Assembly: GCF_947499945.1 (NCBI RefSeq)
Contig: NZ_CANMQD010000002.1
Coordinates: 1-64,000 of the forward strand
Direction of reading: 5' to 3'
DNA from: an uncultured Sulfitobacter sp.
Lineage (GTDB): Bacteria > Pseudomonadota > Alphaproteobacteria > Rhodobacterales > Rhodobacteraceae
Length of the DNA stretch: 64,000 nucleotides
Position numbers and translations under genes: made by a program. Below the pieces are notes generated by a model, which did no database searches, was not told the origin of the DNA, and saw only the letters and a program-made list of their open reading frames with translations. This document shows positions 18,534-27,935 of this stretch, in pieces. Each line of letters begins with the position of its first letter. Position 1 is the first letter of the stretch.

Positions 18534-19580
18534 ATGACTATGAAGAAATCCATCACCCGTTTGCTGGGCGGTGCCGCTGCTGCTGCGATGCTGACCACAG
18601 GTGCATTTGCACAAGAAGTCACATTGAAACTACATCAGTTTTTGCCAGAGAAGGCCAACGTGCCTAAACTGGTTCTTGATGTATGGGCTGACAAAATCGA
18701 AGCGGCCTCTGAGGGTCGGATCAAGATTGATCGTTTTCCCTCCATGCAGTTGGGTGGCACACCTCCCGGCCTGATGGATCAGGCGATTGATGGTGTGGCA
18801 GATATTGTCTGGACAGTCGTTGGCTATACGCCCGGTCGCTATCCATCCACCGAAGTTTTTGAGCTGCCATTCATGGTCGAAGATGCGCGCGAAGCATCGT
18901 GCGCCTATTGGACGATGTTTGATGAGCATATGAAAGACGACGAATTCAAAAACGTCAAGATTTTGGGCACATGGGTTCACGGTCCCGGTGTTTTGCATAC
19001 GGCAGATCCGGTTGAGACGCCTGCCGACCTCAAGGGCATGAAAATCCGTGGTGGCTCCCGTTTGGTGAATGAGTTGCTAACACTGGCGGGCGCGACGCCT
19101 GTTGGCATGCCGGTTCCGGCCGTGCCTGAAGGTCTGTCCAAAGGTGTGATCGACGGTACTACGATCCCATGGGAAGTTACTGCCGCGTTGAAAGTGCCAG
19201 AGCTGGTTGAGAACCACACCGAGTTCACAGGCCCTGCGCTCTATAACCTGACGTTTGTCCTTGCGATGAACAAAGGTGTTTATGACGGATTGGCGGATGA
19301 CCTTAAAAAGGTTGTCGATGATAACTCCGGTCTCGACTTCTCGATCTTTGCGGGCGGTACACAGTCCGATTCAGACGGTCCTGCACGTGAGGCTGCTGTG
19401 GATATGGGCAACAACATTATCACGGTCTCGGATACGTCCGAATGGGTCGCTCTGACAAAACCGATCTACGAGACATGGGTTGCCGATATGAAAAGCAAGG
19501 ACATCGACGGCCAAGCTTTGATCGATCAGGCAAAGTCGCTGATGGGCGGCGCGTGCAAAGGCGCCATGTCGAAGATGTAA
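18534..19580 (+). CDS. dctP: TRAP transporter substrate-binding protein (DctP family), second system
   Basis: The 348-residue protein has a signal peptide (MTMKKSITRLLGGAAAAAML, cut after AFA about residue 25) and the DctP fold: LHQFLPEKANVPKLVLDVWA, MQLGGTPPGLMDQAIDGVAD, the arginine region LKGMKIRGGSRLVNELL and GLSKGVIDGTTIPWE. GGGAGGAA at 18521-18528 fixes the ATG at 18534. It heads the second TRAP operon. The family branch is often linked to C4-dicarboxylates, but also to aromatic acids in Roseobacters, so the ligand is open. Confidence 0.9.
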   Translation: MTMKKSITRLLGGAAAAAMLTTGAFAQEVTLKLHQFLPEKANVPKLVLDVWADKIEAASEGRIKIDRFPSMQLGGTPPGLMDQAIDGVADIVWTVVGYTPGRYPSTEVFELPFMVEDAREASCAYWTMFDEHMKDDEFKNVKILGTWVHGPGVLHTADPVETPADLKGMKIRGGSRLVNELLTLAGATPVGMPVPAVPEGLSKGVIDGTTIPWEVTAALKVPELVENHTEFTGPALYNLTFVLAMNKGVYDGLADDLKKVVDDNSGLDFSIFAGGTQSDSDGPAREAAVDMGNNIITVSDTSEWVALTKPIYETWVADMKSKDIDGQALIDQAKSLMGGACKGAMSKM

Positions 19581-19588
19581 AAAATACA

Positions 19589-19622
19589 CGCCGCGGTCTG
19601 TAATGGACTGCGGCGATCTTTT
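19589..19622 (+). terminator. hairpin after the second TRAP binding-protein gene
   Basis: CGCCGCGGTC and GACTGCGGCG pair with one mismatch around a 7-base loop, followed by ATCTTTTG. It is likely a partial terminator or stabiliser that separates the abundant binding protein from its membrane partners. Confidence 0.6.
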
Positions 19623-19640
19623 GTTCAGGGGAGGGTTGTT

Positions 19641-20225
19641 ATGCAAAGCTTTATGGAAAAGCTGTCGCGGGTATTTGCCCTATTGGGCGGCATTGTTCTA
19701 ATTGTTTTGATAATCATGGTTTGCCTGTCCATACTCGGGCGTTCGCTGAACTCGATCCTGAATAGTGATATTCTCCAGTCGGTTGTGCCGGGTTTGACCA
19801 ATTTTCTTTTGGCCACAGGTGTAGGCCCAATCAACGGTGATTTCGAGCTGGTTGAGGCAGGCATGGCCTTTGCCATTTTTTCGTTTCTTCCAATCTGCCA
19901 TCTGAACGGCGCACATGCTTCGGTCGACATTTTCACTCAGACGTTGCCGCGCCGCGCGAACCGTTTCCTGCGTATGCTGGTTGAAATTATTTTCGCCGCT
20001 ATTTTGGTCATCATCGCCTATCAGCTGTTTTTGGGCATGCTGAGCAAGCAAGGGTCGGGCCAGACGAGCTTCCTGCTGCAATTTCCCGTCTGGTGGGCCT
20101 ACGCATTGAGTGTTGTGGGTGCAGTCGTGGCTGCAATCGTCGGGGTCTACATTGCGTGCATGCGAGTGCTGGAATTTACCACTGACCAAAATATTCTACC
20201 TCTTGAAATGGGAGCGGACCATTGA
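19641..20225 (+). CDS. dctQ: TRAP transporter small permease subunit (DctQ family), second system
   Basis: The 194-residue protein has four helices (about residues 12-35, 50-75, 100-125, 140-165) with FELVEAGMAFAIFSFLPICHLNGAHASVD cut across the second, a DctQ pattern. GGGGAGGG precedes the ATG. Its TGA overlaps the TTG start of the large permease, so the two subunits are translationally coupled. Confidence 0.85.
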   Translation: MQSFMEKLSRVFALLGGIVLIVLIIMVCLSILGRSLNSILNSDILQSVVPGLTNFLLATGVGPINGDFELVEAGMAFAIFSFLPICHLNGAHASVDIFTQTLPRRANRFLRMLVEIIFAAILVIIAYQLFLGMLSKQGSGQTSFLLQFPVWWAYALSVVGAVVAAIVGVYIACMRVLEFTTDQNILPLEMGADH

Positions 20226-21718
20226 GCGATATCGTCATCGGGCTGCTGTCTTTCCCCGCACTTCTGGTTCTTATCTTTTTGCGTGTTCCGATCGGGGTAG
20301 CCATGTTCTTGGCGGGTCTTGTGGGCATGATCGTCGTCACTGGCGATGCCAGCCTACCGTTTGCACGGCTCAAGGCAGAGACCTATTCGACCTTTTCCAA
20401 TTACTCGCTCTCCATTGTTCCTATGTTCCTGTTGATGGGTCATTTCGCGACGCTGGGCGGGATGAGCCAAGCGCTCTTCCAAGCGGCCTCAAGCTTTCTC
20501 GGGCATCGTAAGGGCGGAGTCGCCATGGCCTCTGTGGGCGCCTGTGCAGGCTTTGGTGCGATCTGCGGTTCCTCGCTAGCCACTGCCGCCACCATGAGCC
20601 GTGTGGCGCTGCCAGAGCTTAAGCGTTACGGCTATGCGGGTGGCTTCTCGACCGCGACACTGGCGGCGGGCGGTACGCTTGGCATTCTCATTCCGCCCTC
20701 GGTCGTGCTGGTGATCTACGCGATCCTGACCGAGCAAAACATCGCCAAGTTGTTCCTCGCGGCGTTCATTCCCGGTTTTCTGGCGGCTACGGGATATATG
20801 ATTGCGATCGCGATATATGTACGCGTAAACCCCGGATCGGCAGGCACCCGTCCGCGTGAGCCGTATTCCGAGCGCATGAAAGCGCTCATTGCGGTATGGC
20901 CTGTTTTGCTGGTGTTCTCCTCGGTTGTCGGCGGCATCTATCTGGGCTGGTTCACTCCGACTGAAGGGGCAGCCGTTGGCGCATTTGGGACTGGCATGAT
21001 CGCATGGCTTGCCGGTGGCCTGACGCGCAGTTCTATGGCCGAGAGCATTTATGTGACGGCACGCGCCACAGCGATGATCTTTTTCATCGTGCTGGGGGCG
21101 GCATTCTACAACGGTTTTCTGGCGCTCACGCAACTGCCCCAAGAGGCCGCTGCATGGGTAGGAGGCAGCGGGCATAGCCCTTGGGTCATTTTGATTGTTA
21201 TCTTGTGCTTCTACCTGCTGTTGGGTTGCCTGATGGACAGTCTGTCGATGATCCTACTGACCATCCCGATCTTCTGGCCCGTCATCCAAGAGCTTGATTT
21301 CGCTCTGGTGAGTATGGTTGATCTGCAATCCGCAAGACTATCGGATTTGATCGCAAGCGGGGCGGACTTGCCTGCATTGCTCCTTGCCGATGCGCAGGCG
21401 ATGTTGGCAAACGGCCAAGAACTTACTCGCGAAGTCACACGTGAACTCGGCTTGCGTGGCGTCTCCGAAGGTGTGCTGAACCGCATCAACATCGAGCGCA
21501 CCGCGATCTGGTTCGGTATCCTTGTTCTCATTGTAGTCGAAGTTGGCCTGATCACTCCGCCCGTCGGCATGAACCTGTTCGTGATCAATGCCATGGACCG
21601 ATCAACGCCGATGGTCGAGACGTACAAAGCTATCATTTACTTCGTTGCATCCGATATCGTCCGAGTGGTCCTCCTTGTGGCCTTCCCGGTGATCACACTT
21701 ATCCTGATCCCTTGGTAG
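20222..21718 (+). CDS. dctM: TRAP transporter large permease (DctM family) with an extra loop domain
   Basis: The 498-residue permease has standard motifs (GAICGSSLATAATMSRVALPE, GTLGILIPPSVVLVIYAILT, WFTPTEGAAVGAFGTGM, GLITPPVGMNLFVINA). It is about 70 residues longer than the first DctM in this window. The excess is a mostly helical, alanine- and leucine-rich stretch near residues 358-435 (QSARLSDLIASGADLPALLL and onward) between the DSLSMILLTIPIF helix and the next conserved helix. The start is a TTG overlapping the small-subunit stop. The insert is in frame and not repetitive, so it looks like a real subfamily feature. Confidence 0.88.
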   Translation: MSDIVIGLLSFPALLVLIFLRVPIGVAMFLAGLVGMIVVTGDASLPFARLKAETYSTFSNYSLSIVPMFLLMGHFATLGGMSQALFQAASSFLGHRKGGVAMASVGACAGFGAICGSSLATAATMSRVALPELKRYGYAGGFSTATLAAGGTLGILIPPSVVLVIYAILTEQNIAKLFLAAFIPGFLAATGYMIAIAIYVRVNPGSAGTRPREPYSERMKALIAVWPVLLVFSSVVGGIYLGWFTPTEGAAVGAFGTGMIAWLAGGLTRSSMAESIYVTARATAMIFFIVLGAAFYNGFLALTQLPQEAAAWVGGSGHSPWVILIVILCFYLLLGCLMDSLSMILLTIPIFWPVIQELDFALVSMVDLQSARLSDLIASGADLPALLLADAQAMLANGQELTREVTRELGLRGVSEGVLNRINIERTAIWFGILVLIVVEVGLITPPVGMNLFVINAMDRSTPMVETYKAIIYFVASDIVRVVLLVAFPVITLILIPW

Positions 21719-21761
21719 AGGGCTGCCCGCCTGAGATATGCGGCAGTAGGAGCGAAAAAAG

Positions 21762-21791
21762 AGAGCGCATGGTCAAACACCTATGCGCTCT
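21762..21791 (+). terminator. terminator of the second TRAP operon
   Basis: AGAGCGCAT and ATGCGCTCT form a perfect 9-bp stem with a 12-base loop, preceded by AAAAAAG and followed by TTCG. The short T-run makes termination strength uncertain; its place 43 bases after the operon fits. Confidence 0.6.
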
Positions 21792-21854
21792 TTCGCATTT
21801 CTAATCCTGTCGGTTTTCCATCCGACATCACTGATATATTTACATGGTCATGAG

Positions 21855-21870
21855 GGTATCACCCGAGACC
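21855..21870. promoter_or_regulatory. palindromic operator before catB
   Basis: GGTATCACCCGAGACC matches 15 of 16 positions of the perfect palindrome found before catA at 28914-28929 (reverse complement GGTATCACCCGATACC). It is 76 bases before the catB ATG. A shared regulator, most likely the LysR protein encoded at 26937-27827, is inferred. Confidence 0.6.
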
Positions 21871-21946
21871 CGTTTGATCATCGACAGAAGGCCGCTCTCT
21901 TGGGCACTCTATATCTGTAACTAAGTTCAAAATAGCGGTGCAGAGC

Positions 21947-23095
21947 ATGACCAAAATCGACCAGATCGAAACCATGATCCTCGACATCCCCACCATCCGC
22001 GGGCACGTCTTGTCCATGGCGACCATGCGCTCACAAGCCGCTGTTGTCGTCCATATCAAGTTCTCGGATGGGTCCGAAGGGATCGGGGAGGGGACAACGA
22101 TTGGTGGCCTGACCTATGGTCCTGAAAGCCCCGAGAGCATTAGATCGGCCATTGATACATACATTGCGCCTGAACTGATCGGGCGGGATGCTGACAATGT
22201 AAACGGTGCGCTCCAGTTGATGGATAAGCTGGTGCGCGGGAACCGTATCGCCAAAACGGCTGTCGAGATCGCCTTGTGGGATGGACTGGGTAAACGCTTG
22301 GGCGTGCCTGTGTCCCAGCTGTTTGGTGGTGCGGTGCATCGCAAGATGCCTGTCGCCTGGACGCTTGCCTCTGGCAATTCCGAGACAGACATTGCCGAGG
22401 CGCAAGAGATGATCGAGACGCGCCGCCACAACATCTTCAAGCTCAAGATCGGGAAACGCAGTGTGCGCGATGACGTGGCACATGTTGCCCGCATCAAGCA
22501 AGCTGTAGGCGATGCAGGCAGTATCCGTGTAGACGTCAACACTGCGTGGTCCTTGCAAGATGCACGCTGGGGCCTGAAGGGCTTGCAGGAGGTTGGCTGT
22601 GAGCTGGTGGAGCAACCGCTTCAGGCGCGCTATCATGACGCGATGGCAGAGCTGACCCGTTCATACGAGATTGCGGTCATGGCGGACGAAGCCTTGAACG
22701 GTCCCGAGGATGCACTGGCAGTCGCGGCCAACCGTTCGGCGGACGTGTTCGCTGTGAAAATCGCGCAGTCTGGGGGCCTGAAGCGCGCCTCCGAAGTGAT
22801 CTCAATCGCGCAGTCTGCGGGTCTGGGTCTGTACGCAGGTACGATGCTGGAAACGGGTTTGAGCACTGCTGCTGCACTGCAACTCTTCTCAACCGTTGAG
22901 ACATTGCACTGGGGGACAGAATTGTTTGGCCCGCTGTTACTGACAGACGAGATACTGGCTGAACCGATTGTGTACCGCGATTTCTGTGTTGAGGTGCCGC
23001 AAGGCCACGGGATCGGCGCGACACTCGACCCGGACAAAATCAACTTCTACCGCCGTGATAGCGGACAGACATTCATAGCTGCTGCCGGAGAGTAG
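21947..23095 (+). CDS. catB: muconate cycloisomerase
   Basis: The 382-residue enolase-superfamily enzyme converts cis,cis-muconate to muconolactone. All active-site residues of muconate-lactonising enzymes are present: Lys165 and Lys167 in FKLKIG, metal ligands Asp196 (VDVN), Glu222 (VEQPL) and Asp247 (MADEA), and Lys271 (KIAQSGG). Each is offset by two from the Pseudomonas putida enzyme. I choose the ATG at 21947; a GTG at 21938 in frame is possible and neither has a clear ribosome binding site. It is the first gene of a catB-benABCD unit, an unusual order because catB normally clusters with catC and catA. Confidence 0.92.
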   Translation: MTKIDQIETMILDIPTIRGHVLSMATMRSQAAVVVHIKFSDGSEGIGEGTTIGGLTYGPESPESIRSAIDTYIAPELIGRDADNVNGALQLMDKLVRGNRIAKTAVEIALWDGLGKRLGVPVSQLFGGAVHRKMPVAWTLASGNSETDIAEAQEMIETRRHNIFKLKIGKRSVRDDVAHVARIKQAVGDAGSIRVDVNTAWSLQDARWGLKGLQEVGCELVEQPLQARYHDAMAELTRSYEIAVMADEALNGPEDALAVAANRSADVFAVKIAQSGGLKRASEVISIAQSAGLGLYAGTMLETGLSTAAALQLFSTVETLHWGTELFGPLLLTDEILAEPIVYRDFCVEVPQGHGIGATLDPDKINFYRRDSGQTFIAAAGE

Positions 23096-23158
23096 TCCGG
23101 CGATTAAATAACTTGGCCAAACCTAAACAGGTGACGGCTTCAATAGGGGAGAACACAT

Positions 23159-24547
23159 ATGTTCACGCAATCAAATTTGGATGAACTCGAAACCCGTCTC
23201 GGCGGCATGGTTCAAGACGAGCCTGAAAAGGGTATCTACCGCGCGCGCCGCGATATGTTTACCGACGAAGAGCTGTTCGAGCTCGAGATGAAGCACATCT
23301 ATGAAGGCAACTGGATCTACATGGCCCACGAGAGCCAGATCCCGAATAACGGTGACTACTTCTCTTTGCACATGGGCCGCACGCCGGTCATCATCACCCG
23401 CGACAAAGACGGTGAATTGAACGCGCTGGTTAATGCCTGTTCACACCGCGGTGCCATGCTGTGCCGCTTCAAGCGCCGCAATCAAAAGACGTTTACGTGC
23501 CCGTTCCACGGCTGGACCTTTTCGAACACAGGTAAGCTGCTCAAAGTGAAAGATGCCAAAGGCGGCGGCTACCCCGAGCAGTTCAACACAGACGGCAGCC
23601 ATGACCTGACAAAGGTGGCGAAGTTCCAAAATTATCGTGGCTTTCTGTTTGGCTCGCTCAATGCAGATGTTGAACCGCTTGAGGAGTATCTCGGCGAAGC
23701 TTGCAAGATGATCGACATGATCGTTGATCAATCTGAAGAGGGCCTCGAAGTGCTGCGTGGATCGTCCACCTATACATTTGACGGCAACTGGAAGCTTCAG
23801 GCCGAAAACGGGGCGGATGGCTATCACGTGTCTGCGGTGCATTGGAACTATGTTGCGACGACGTCGCACCGCACAGCGGACGGAAAAGAAGACAAGATCA
23901 AAGCGACAGATGCGTCCAAGTGGTCCAAACAAAAGGGTGGCTTCCACTCCTATGTGAACGGTCACTTGCTGCTCTGGACGACATGGGCTGATCCAACGAC
24001 ACGCCCAAACTATGCCAGCCTCGAGAAATGGTCCGAGACCTATGGCAAAGCCAAGGCAGAGTGGATGGTCGGCGTGCTGCGTAACTTGTGCGTCCATCCC
24101 AACGTCTTTTTGATGGACCAGTTCAGCAGCCAGATCCGTGTATTCCGTCCCATCAGTGTTGATAAGACCGAAGTAACAATCTATTGCATCGCGCCCAAGG
24201 GCGAAGATCAGGCCTCTCGCACACTGCGCATCCGCCAGTATGAGGATTTCTTCAACGCCTCCGGCATGGCGACACCTGATGATACCGAAGAATTCCGCGC
24301 AACCCAGCGGGGATATGCCGGTAGTGCACATGCCAAATGGAACGACTTGAGCCGTGGTGCAACCCAGTGGATCGAAGGCCCCGACGAGGACGCAAAAGAG
24401 CTGGGCATCAATCCGATCCTGTCGGGTGCGCGCACCGAGGATGAGGGTTTGTTTGTGATCCAGCACTCCCAGTGGACGGAGCGTATGGCAAAAGCGATTG
24501 CGAAAGAGCGGGCTGATGCGCCTGAAGCCTCCGTGGCAGCAGAATAA
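23159..24547 (+). CDS. benA: benzoate 1,2-dioxygenase, large (alpha) subunit
   Basis: The 462-residue protein has a Rieske [2Fe-2S] site with Cys94, His96, Cys114 and His117 (CSHRGAML and CPFHGWTF) and a mononuclear iron site in [15 protein letters not shown]. Length and sequence style are those of benzoate/toluate dioxygenases, and the order benABCD supports it. Together with BenB and the reductase BenC it adds dioxygen to benzoate to give the 1,2-cis-diol carboxylate. GGGGAG lies before the ATG at 23159. It follows catB by 63 bases. Confidence 0.93.
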   Translation: MFTQSNLDELETRLGGMVQDEPEKGIYRARRDMFTDEELFELEMKHIYEGNWIYMAHESQIPNNGDYFSLHMGRTPVIITRDKDGELNALVNACSHRGAMLCRFKRRNQKTFTCPFHGWTFSNTGKLLKVKDAKGGGYPEQFNTDGSHDLTKVAKFQNYRGFLFGSLNADVEPLEEYLGEACKMIDMIVDQSEEGLEVLRGSSTYTFDGNWKLQAENGADGYHVSAVHWNYVATTSHRTADGKEDKIKATDASKWSKQKGGFHSYVNGHLLLWTTWADPTTRPNYASLEKWSETYGKAKAEWMVGVLRNLCVHPNVFLMDQFSSQIRVFRPISVDKTEVTIYCIAPKGEDQASRTLRIRQYEDFFNASGMATPDDTEEFRATQRGYAGSAHAKWNDLSRGATQWIEGPDEDAKELGINPILSGARTEDEGLFVIQHSQWTERMAKAIAKERADAPEASVAAE

Positions 24548-24558
24548 GGATTGTGACG

Positions 24559-25056
24559 ATGAGCACTACAATGACTTTTGACGATGTTCAGGCATTCCTG
24601 TTTGCTGAAACCCGCGCTTTGGATGACCGCGAGTGGGAAACATGGCTGACGTTTTATCACGCCGACTGCCCGTTCTGGATGCCCGCGTGGGACGACGAGG
24701 ACCAGCTGACCGAAGACCCGATGAACGAGATGTCTTTGATCTATTATCCCGATAAGTCAGGCATCGAAGACCGTGTGTTTCGCATTCAAACGGACCGCTC
24801 TTCGTCGACCTCGCTGCCAGAGCCGCGCACGATGCACAATCTCAGCAACATCGAAATCCTGAGCCAAGAGGGGGGTGAGTTGAAGCTGCGCTTTAACTGG
24901 CTGACCTGCACGTACCGCTATGGCGTTACGGATCAGCACTGGGGAACGTCGTTTTATACCGTCGACACGTCTGGCCCGAAGCCACTAATTAGCAATAAAA
25001 AAGTCGTCCTGAAGAACGACAAAATCCATCACGTGATCGATGTCTACCACATCTAA
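24559..25056 (+). CDS. benB: benzoate 1,2-dioxygenase, small (beta) subunit
   Basis: The 165-residue ring-hydroxylating dioxygenase beta subunit has a cystatin-like fold. Motifs are FLFAETRALDDREWETWL near the N-terminus, FWMPAWDDEDQLTEDP and the closing KKVVLKNDKIHHVIDVYHI. AAGGA at 24546-24550 suits the ATG at 24559 better than the in-frame GTG at 24553. It sits 11 bases after benA and builds the alpha3-beta3 oxygenase. Confidence 0.92.
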   Translation: MSTTMTFDDVQAFLFAETRALDDREWETWLTFYHADCPFWMPAWDDEDQLTEDPMNEMSLIYYPDKSGIEDRVFRIQTDRSSSTSLPEPRTMHNLSNIEILSQEGGELKLRFNWLTCTYRYGVTDQHWGTSFYTVDTSGPKPLISNKKVVLKNDKIHHVIDVYHI

Positions 25057-25129
25057 TTTATTAATTTGACGCCATTGCACCACCGCGCATCCCGTCAAAC
25101 AGGATGCGCGGATTTGGGAGGAGCACGCC

Positions 25130-26140
25130 ATGACCCCTTTTAACATTGCCCTGAATTTCGAAGATGGCGTCACCCGCGTTATCGAGTGTGAAGACGACGA
25201 GAGCGTAGCGGACGCCGCGTTTCGTCAGAAGATCAACTTGCCGATGGATTGCCGTGACGGGGTTTGTGGCACCTGCAAATGCTTTGCCGAGAAGGGCGAG
25301 TATGAGCTGGAGTTCTACATGGACGAGTCCATGAGCGACGAAGAAGCCGAACAGGGATACGTCCTCACCTGTCAGATGATCCCCGAGAGTGATTGTGTGG
25401 TGCGCGTGCCCGTTACCGCTGCAAGCTGCAAAACCGCGCCTGAAGCCGTTGAAGGCGAAGTCTTGGGGGTGGACAAACTCTCCGAGACATCGTTCAGCCT
25501 GCGGGTGAAGCCGTCCAAAGTGGTCAACTTTTTGCCTGGTCAGTATGTGAATGTTACTGTGCCTGGCACGGATAAACAACGCTCATATTCTTTCTCCTCC
25601 GCACCGGGATCGGAAGAGGCGACATTTCTTGTGCGCAACATTCCCGGCGGTGTGATGAGTTCGTATCTGGGTGACGGTGCCAAAGCTGGCGATGCTGTAA
25701 CGCTTACCGGTCCGATGGGCGCGTTCTATCTGCGCCCGATGGAGCGTAGGCAGCTTTGGCTGGCTGGCGGCACGGGCCTTGCGCCGTTTTTGTCGATGTT
25801 GGAGCAAGTGGCAGAGCAGGGGACTGATCAGGCCATAACGCTCTATTACGCGGTTACAAATGCAGCAGATCTGGTCGAGCTCGACCGCGTTAATGCGCTG
25901 GCTGAAAAGATCGGAAATGTGACGGTCATCACCGTGCTTGCTGCTGATGAAGACGCGCATGAACGTAAGGGTTTTGTCACCGACCATGTGAGCGCTGATG
26001 ACTTGAATGGGGGTGATTGTGATGTGTATCTGTGTGGTCCGCCTCCCATGGTGGACGCGGTACGGGGTCATTTTGGCAAGCTGGGAGTCGAGCCTTCCAA
26101 TTTCTATTTTGAGAAATTCAACCCTACCGAGGCCGCATGA
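25130..26140 (+). CDS. benC: benzoate 1,2-dioxygenase electron-transfer component (reductase)
   Basis: The 336-residue reductase has an N-terminal plant-type ferredoxin domain (CRDGVCGTCKC about residues 41-51, fourth cysteine in VLTCQM), then an FAD domain (RSYSFSS) and an NAD domain (GGTGLAPFLSMLE and CGPPPMVDAV). It passes electrons from NADH to the Rieske centre of BenA. GGGAGG precedes the ATG. Its stop overlaps the start of benD by four bases. Confidence 0.93.
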   Translation: MTPFNIALNFEDGVTRVIECEDDESVADAAFRQKINLPMDCRDGVCGTCKCFAEKGEYELEFYMDESMSDEEAEQGYVLTCQMIPESDCVVRVPVTAASCKTAPEAVEGEVLGVDKLSETSFSLRVKPSKVVNFLPGQYVNVTVPGTDKQRSYSFSSAPGSEEATFLVRNIPGGVMSSYLGDGAKAGDAVTLTGPMGAFYLRPMERRQLWLAGGTGLAPFLSMLEQVAEQGTDQAITLYYAVTNAADLVELDRVNALAEKIGNVTVITVLAADEDAHERKGFVTDHVSADDLNGGDCDVYLCGPPPMVDAVRGHFGKLGVEPSNFYFEKFNPTEAA

Positions 26141-26916
26141 GCATGCGTTTCAAGGATAAAGTCATGGTTGTGACTGGCGCTGCTCAAGGCATCGGGCGCG
26201 GTGTGGCGGAACGTGCGGCGGCTGAGGGTGCAAGTGTGCTTATAGTTGACCGCTCTGACGCACGCGAGGATGTGGTGAAGCACATCCGCGCAGCGGGAGG
26301 GGATGCTTCTTCCATCTCGGTCGATCTGGAAACATGGGAAGGCTGCGAAGCTGCGATGGCAAAAGCGGTGAGCATGTGGGGTCGCATCGATATATTGGTT
26401 AACAACGTGGGCGGCACGATCTGGGCCAAGCCGTTCGAGCATTACGAGCCTGCGCAGATTGAAGCGGAGGTTCGGCGCTCTTTGTTCCCGACGCTGTTTT
26501 GTTGCCGCGCGGCGATTGAAGTTATGTTGGCAAAGGGCAGCGGCGTTATTATGAACGTGTCCTCCATTGCCACACGCGGGTTGAACCGCGTTCCCTATGC
26601 CGCGGCCAAAGGCGGGGTGAATGCGATTACGGCAAGCCTCGCTTGGGAAGTGGCGGAGCGCGGCATTCGCGTGGTTGCAACAGCACCCGGCGGCACCGAA
26701 GCACCGCCGCGTGTGGTGCCGCGCAATGCAAACGCTGCCGAAGATCAACGCGATGACTGGTACCAGACCATCGTCGACCAGACGATCGAGTCGTCCCATA
26801 TGAAGCGGTATGGCACGTTGGACGAGCAGATAGGCCCGATCCTGTTTTTGGCCTCGGATGATGCGTCCTATATCACCGGACTGACTGTTCCCGTGGGCGG
26901 TGGTGATCAGGGATAG
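26137..26916 (+). CDS. benD: benzoate cis-diol dehydrogenase
   Basis: The 259-residue SDR enzyme (1,6-dihydroxycyclohexa-2,4-diene-1-carboxylate dehydrogenase) oxidises and decarboxylates the diol to catechol. It shows the cofactor loop TGAAQGIGRG, NNVGG, the catalytic Ser and YxxxK in SSIATRGLNRVPYAAAKGG, and a C-terminal TGLTVPVGGG. Its ATG overlaps the benC stop (ATGA), so expression is coupled. It converges with the LysR gene 20 bases away. Confidence 0.92.
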   Translation: MSMRFKDKVMVVTGAAQGIGRGVAERAAAEGASVLIVDRSDAREDVVKHIRAAGGDASSISVDLETWEGCEAAMAKAVSMWGRIDILVNNVGGTIWAKPFEHYEPAQIEAEVRRSLFPTLFCCRAAIEVMLAKGSGVIMNVSSIATRGLNRVPYAAAKGGVNAITASLAWEVAERGIRVVATAPGGTEAPPRVVPRNANAAEDQRDDWYQTIVDQTIESSHMKRYGTLDEQIGPILFLASDDASYITGLTVPVGGGDQG

Positions 26917-26936
26917 GTCTAACTGATCGTGTGGTG

Positions 26937-27827
26937 CTAGATAAGTTTTCGCGCCACGCTTTGCGCCAGTTTGACGAAGTTCTGCACATGCACACCTTGT
27001 TCGTCTAAACGGTAATTGATGGATATTGCAGTGTGGGCGATTTCTGGCTCGATCTTAAGAAATTTGATCCCTGTGCGCGGCGCCGATCCCACGGATTCAG
27101 GCACCACGCAAACACCTTCGCCAATCGCAACTAGGCTGAGTGCGGTGTGCAAATCCATCGTAAAGACGCGGTTGGGCACTTCAAAACCTGCGTCCTGACA
27201 GGCCTGTAAAACGGTATCGGCGTAGCTGGGACGCGGGTATTCCGGATACAGGATGAGATTATGGGTGGCGAGCCTTCGTAAGTCAGCAATTCGGCGCGAC
27301 CCAGTATCCAATGTATCTGGCAGGGCAAGGATCAGATCTTCGTCCACGAGCTTTTTCATCGCAAATTCCGAGTCGCTCAGCGCGGGTCGTGCAAAGGCCA
27401 CGTCGATCATCCGCGAGACCAGCTGGCGATGAAGTTGGGCGTTGTTGAGGGGAATCAAATTCATGTTCACTGAAGGGTAGGCGGCTCGGAACGACTTGAT
27501 GATATTGGGGAGAATGCCGTAGGTGGCCGACCCGACAAAACCGATGCGTAACCTGCCCTCGGCCCCTTGGCCGATCCGTCTGATTTCCAGCTTTGTGTCG
27601 TCCAATTGCGCAAGGATGGATTTGCTGCGTTCCAGCAGACGCTCTCCTGCTTGCGTGAGGGTGATTGCACTGCGGCCACGGTTAAACAGCATCGCCTCGA
27701 GTTCTTCTTCGATCTGCTTGATTTGACGGCTCAGAGGTGGCTGCGCCATATCAAGACGCTCGGCAGCACGGCCGAAATGCAATTCTTCGGCAACCGCGAC
27801 AAAGTAGGTCATTTGTTTGAAGTTCAT
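26937..27827 (-). CDS. LysR-type regulator of the benzoate/catechol genes (CatR/BenM-like)
   Basis: The 296-residue LysR protein has its HTH at about residues 3-60 (FAVAEELHFGRAAERLDMAQ and PPLSRQIKQIEEELEAMLF), the PPLSRQI form seen in CatR, CatM and BenM. The effector domain starts about residue 90 (LRIGFVGSATYGILP). I choose the ATG at 27827 because the HTH starts there; upstream codons to 27878 have no counterpart. It lies between benD and catA, after the catA terminator, and is the best candidate to bind the GGTAT-N6-ATACC sites and respond to muconate or benzoate. That link is inferred. Confidence 0.87.
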   Translation of the reverse strand: MNFKQMTYFVAVAEELHFGRAAERLDMAQPPLSRQIKQIEEELEAMLFNRGRSAITLTQAGERLLERSKSILAQLDDTKLEIRRIGQGAEGRLRIGFVGSATYGILPNIIKSFRAAYPSVNMNLIPLNNAQLHRQLVSRMIDVAFARPALSDSEFAMKKLVDEDLILALPDTLDTGSRRIADLRRLATHNLILYPEYPRPSYADTVLQACQDAGFEVPNRVFTMDLHTALSLVAIGEGVCVVPESVGSAPRTGIKFLKIEPEIAHTAISINYRLDEQGVHVQNFVKLAQSVARKLI

Positions 27828-27885
27828 CTTGGCGTTGAATCCTAGAATGACTGGGCAAAGTGAACTGTAGTGCAGCATTTCATAT

Positions 27886-27918
27886 AAAAAAAGGCCCCCA
27901 AGTGATGGGGGCCTTTTT
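27886..27918 (-). terminator. rho-independent terminator after catA
   Basis: A-run, GGCCCCC, a 7-base loop, GGGGGCC and a T-run: a strong symmetric terminator active on both strands. On the minus strand it ends catA and separates it from the LysR gene. Confidence 0.9.
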
Positions 27919-27935
27919 CTGGTATCTGGGTGGCT

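Noticed and set aside
23441..24466. 341-codon minus-strand frame opposite benA
   Set aside because: Antisense shadow; benA is complete with all metal ligands.
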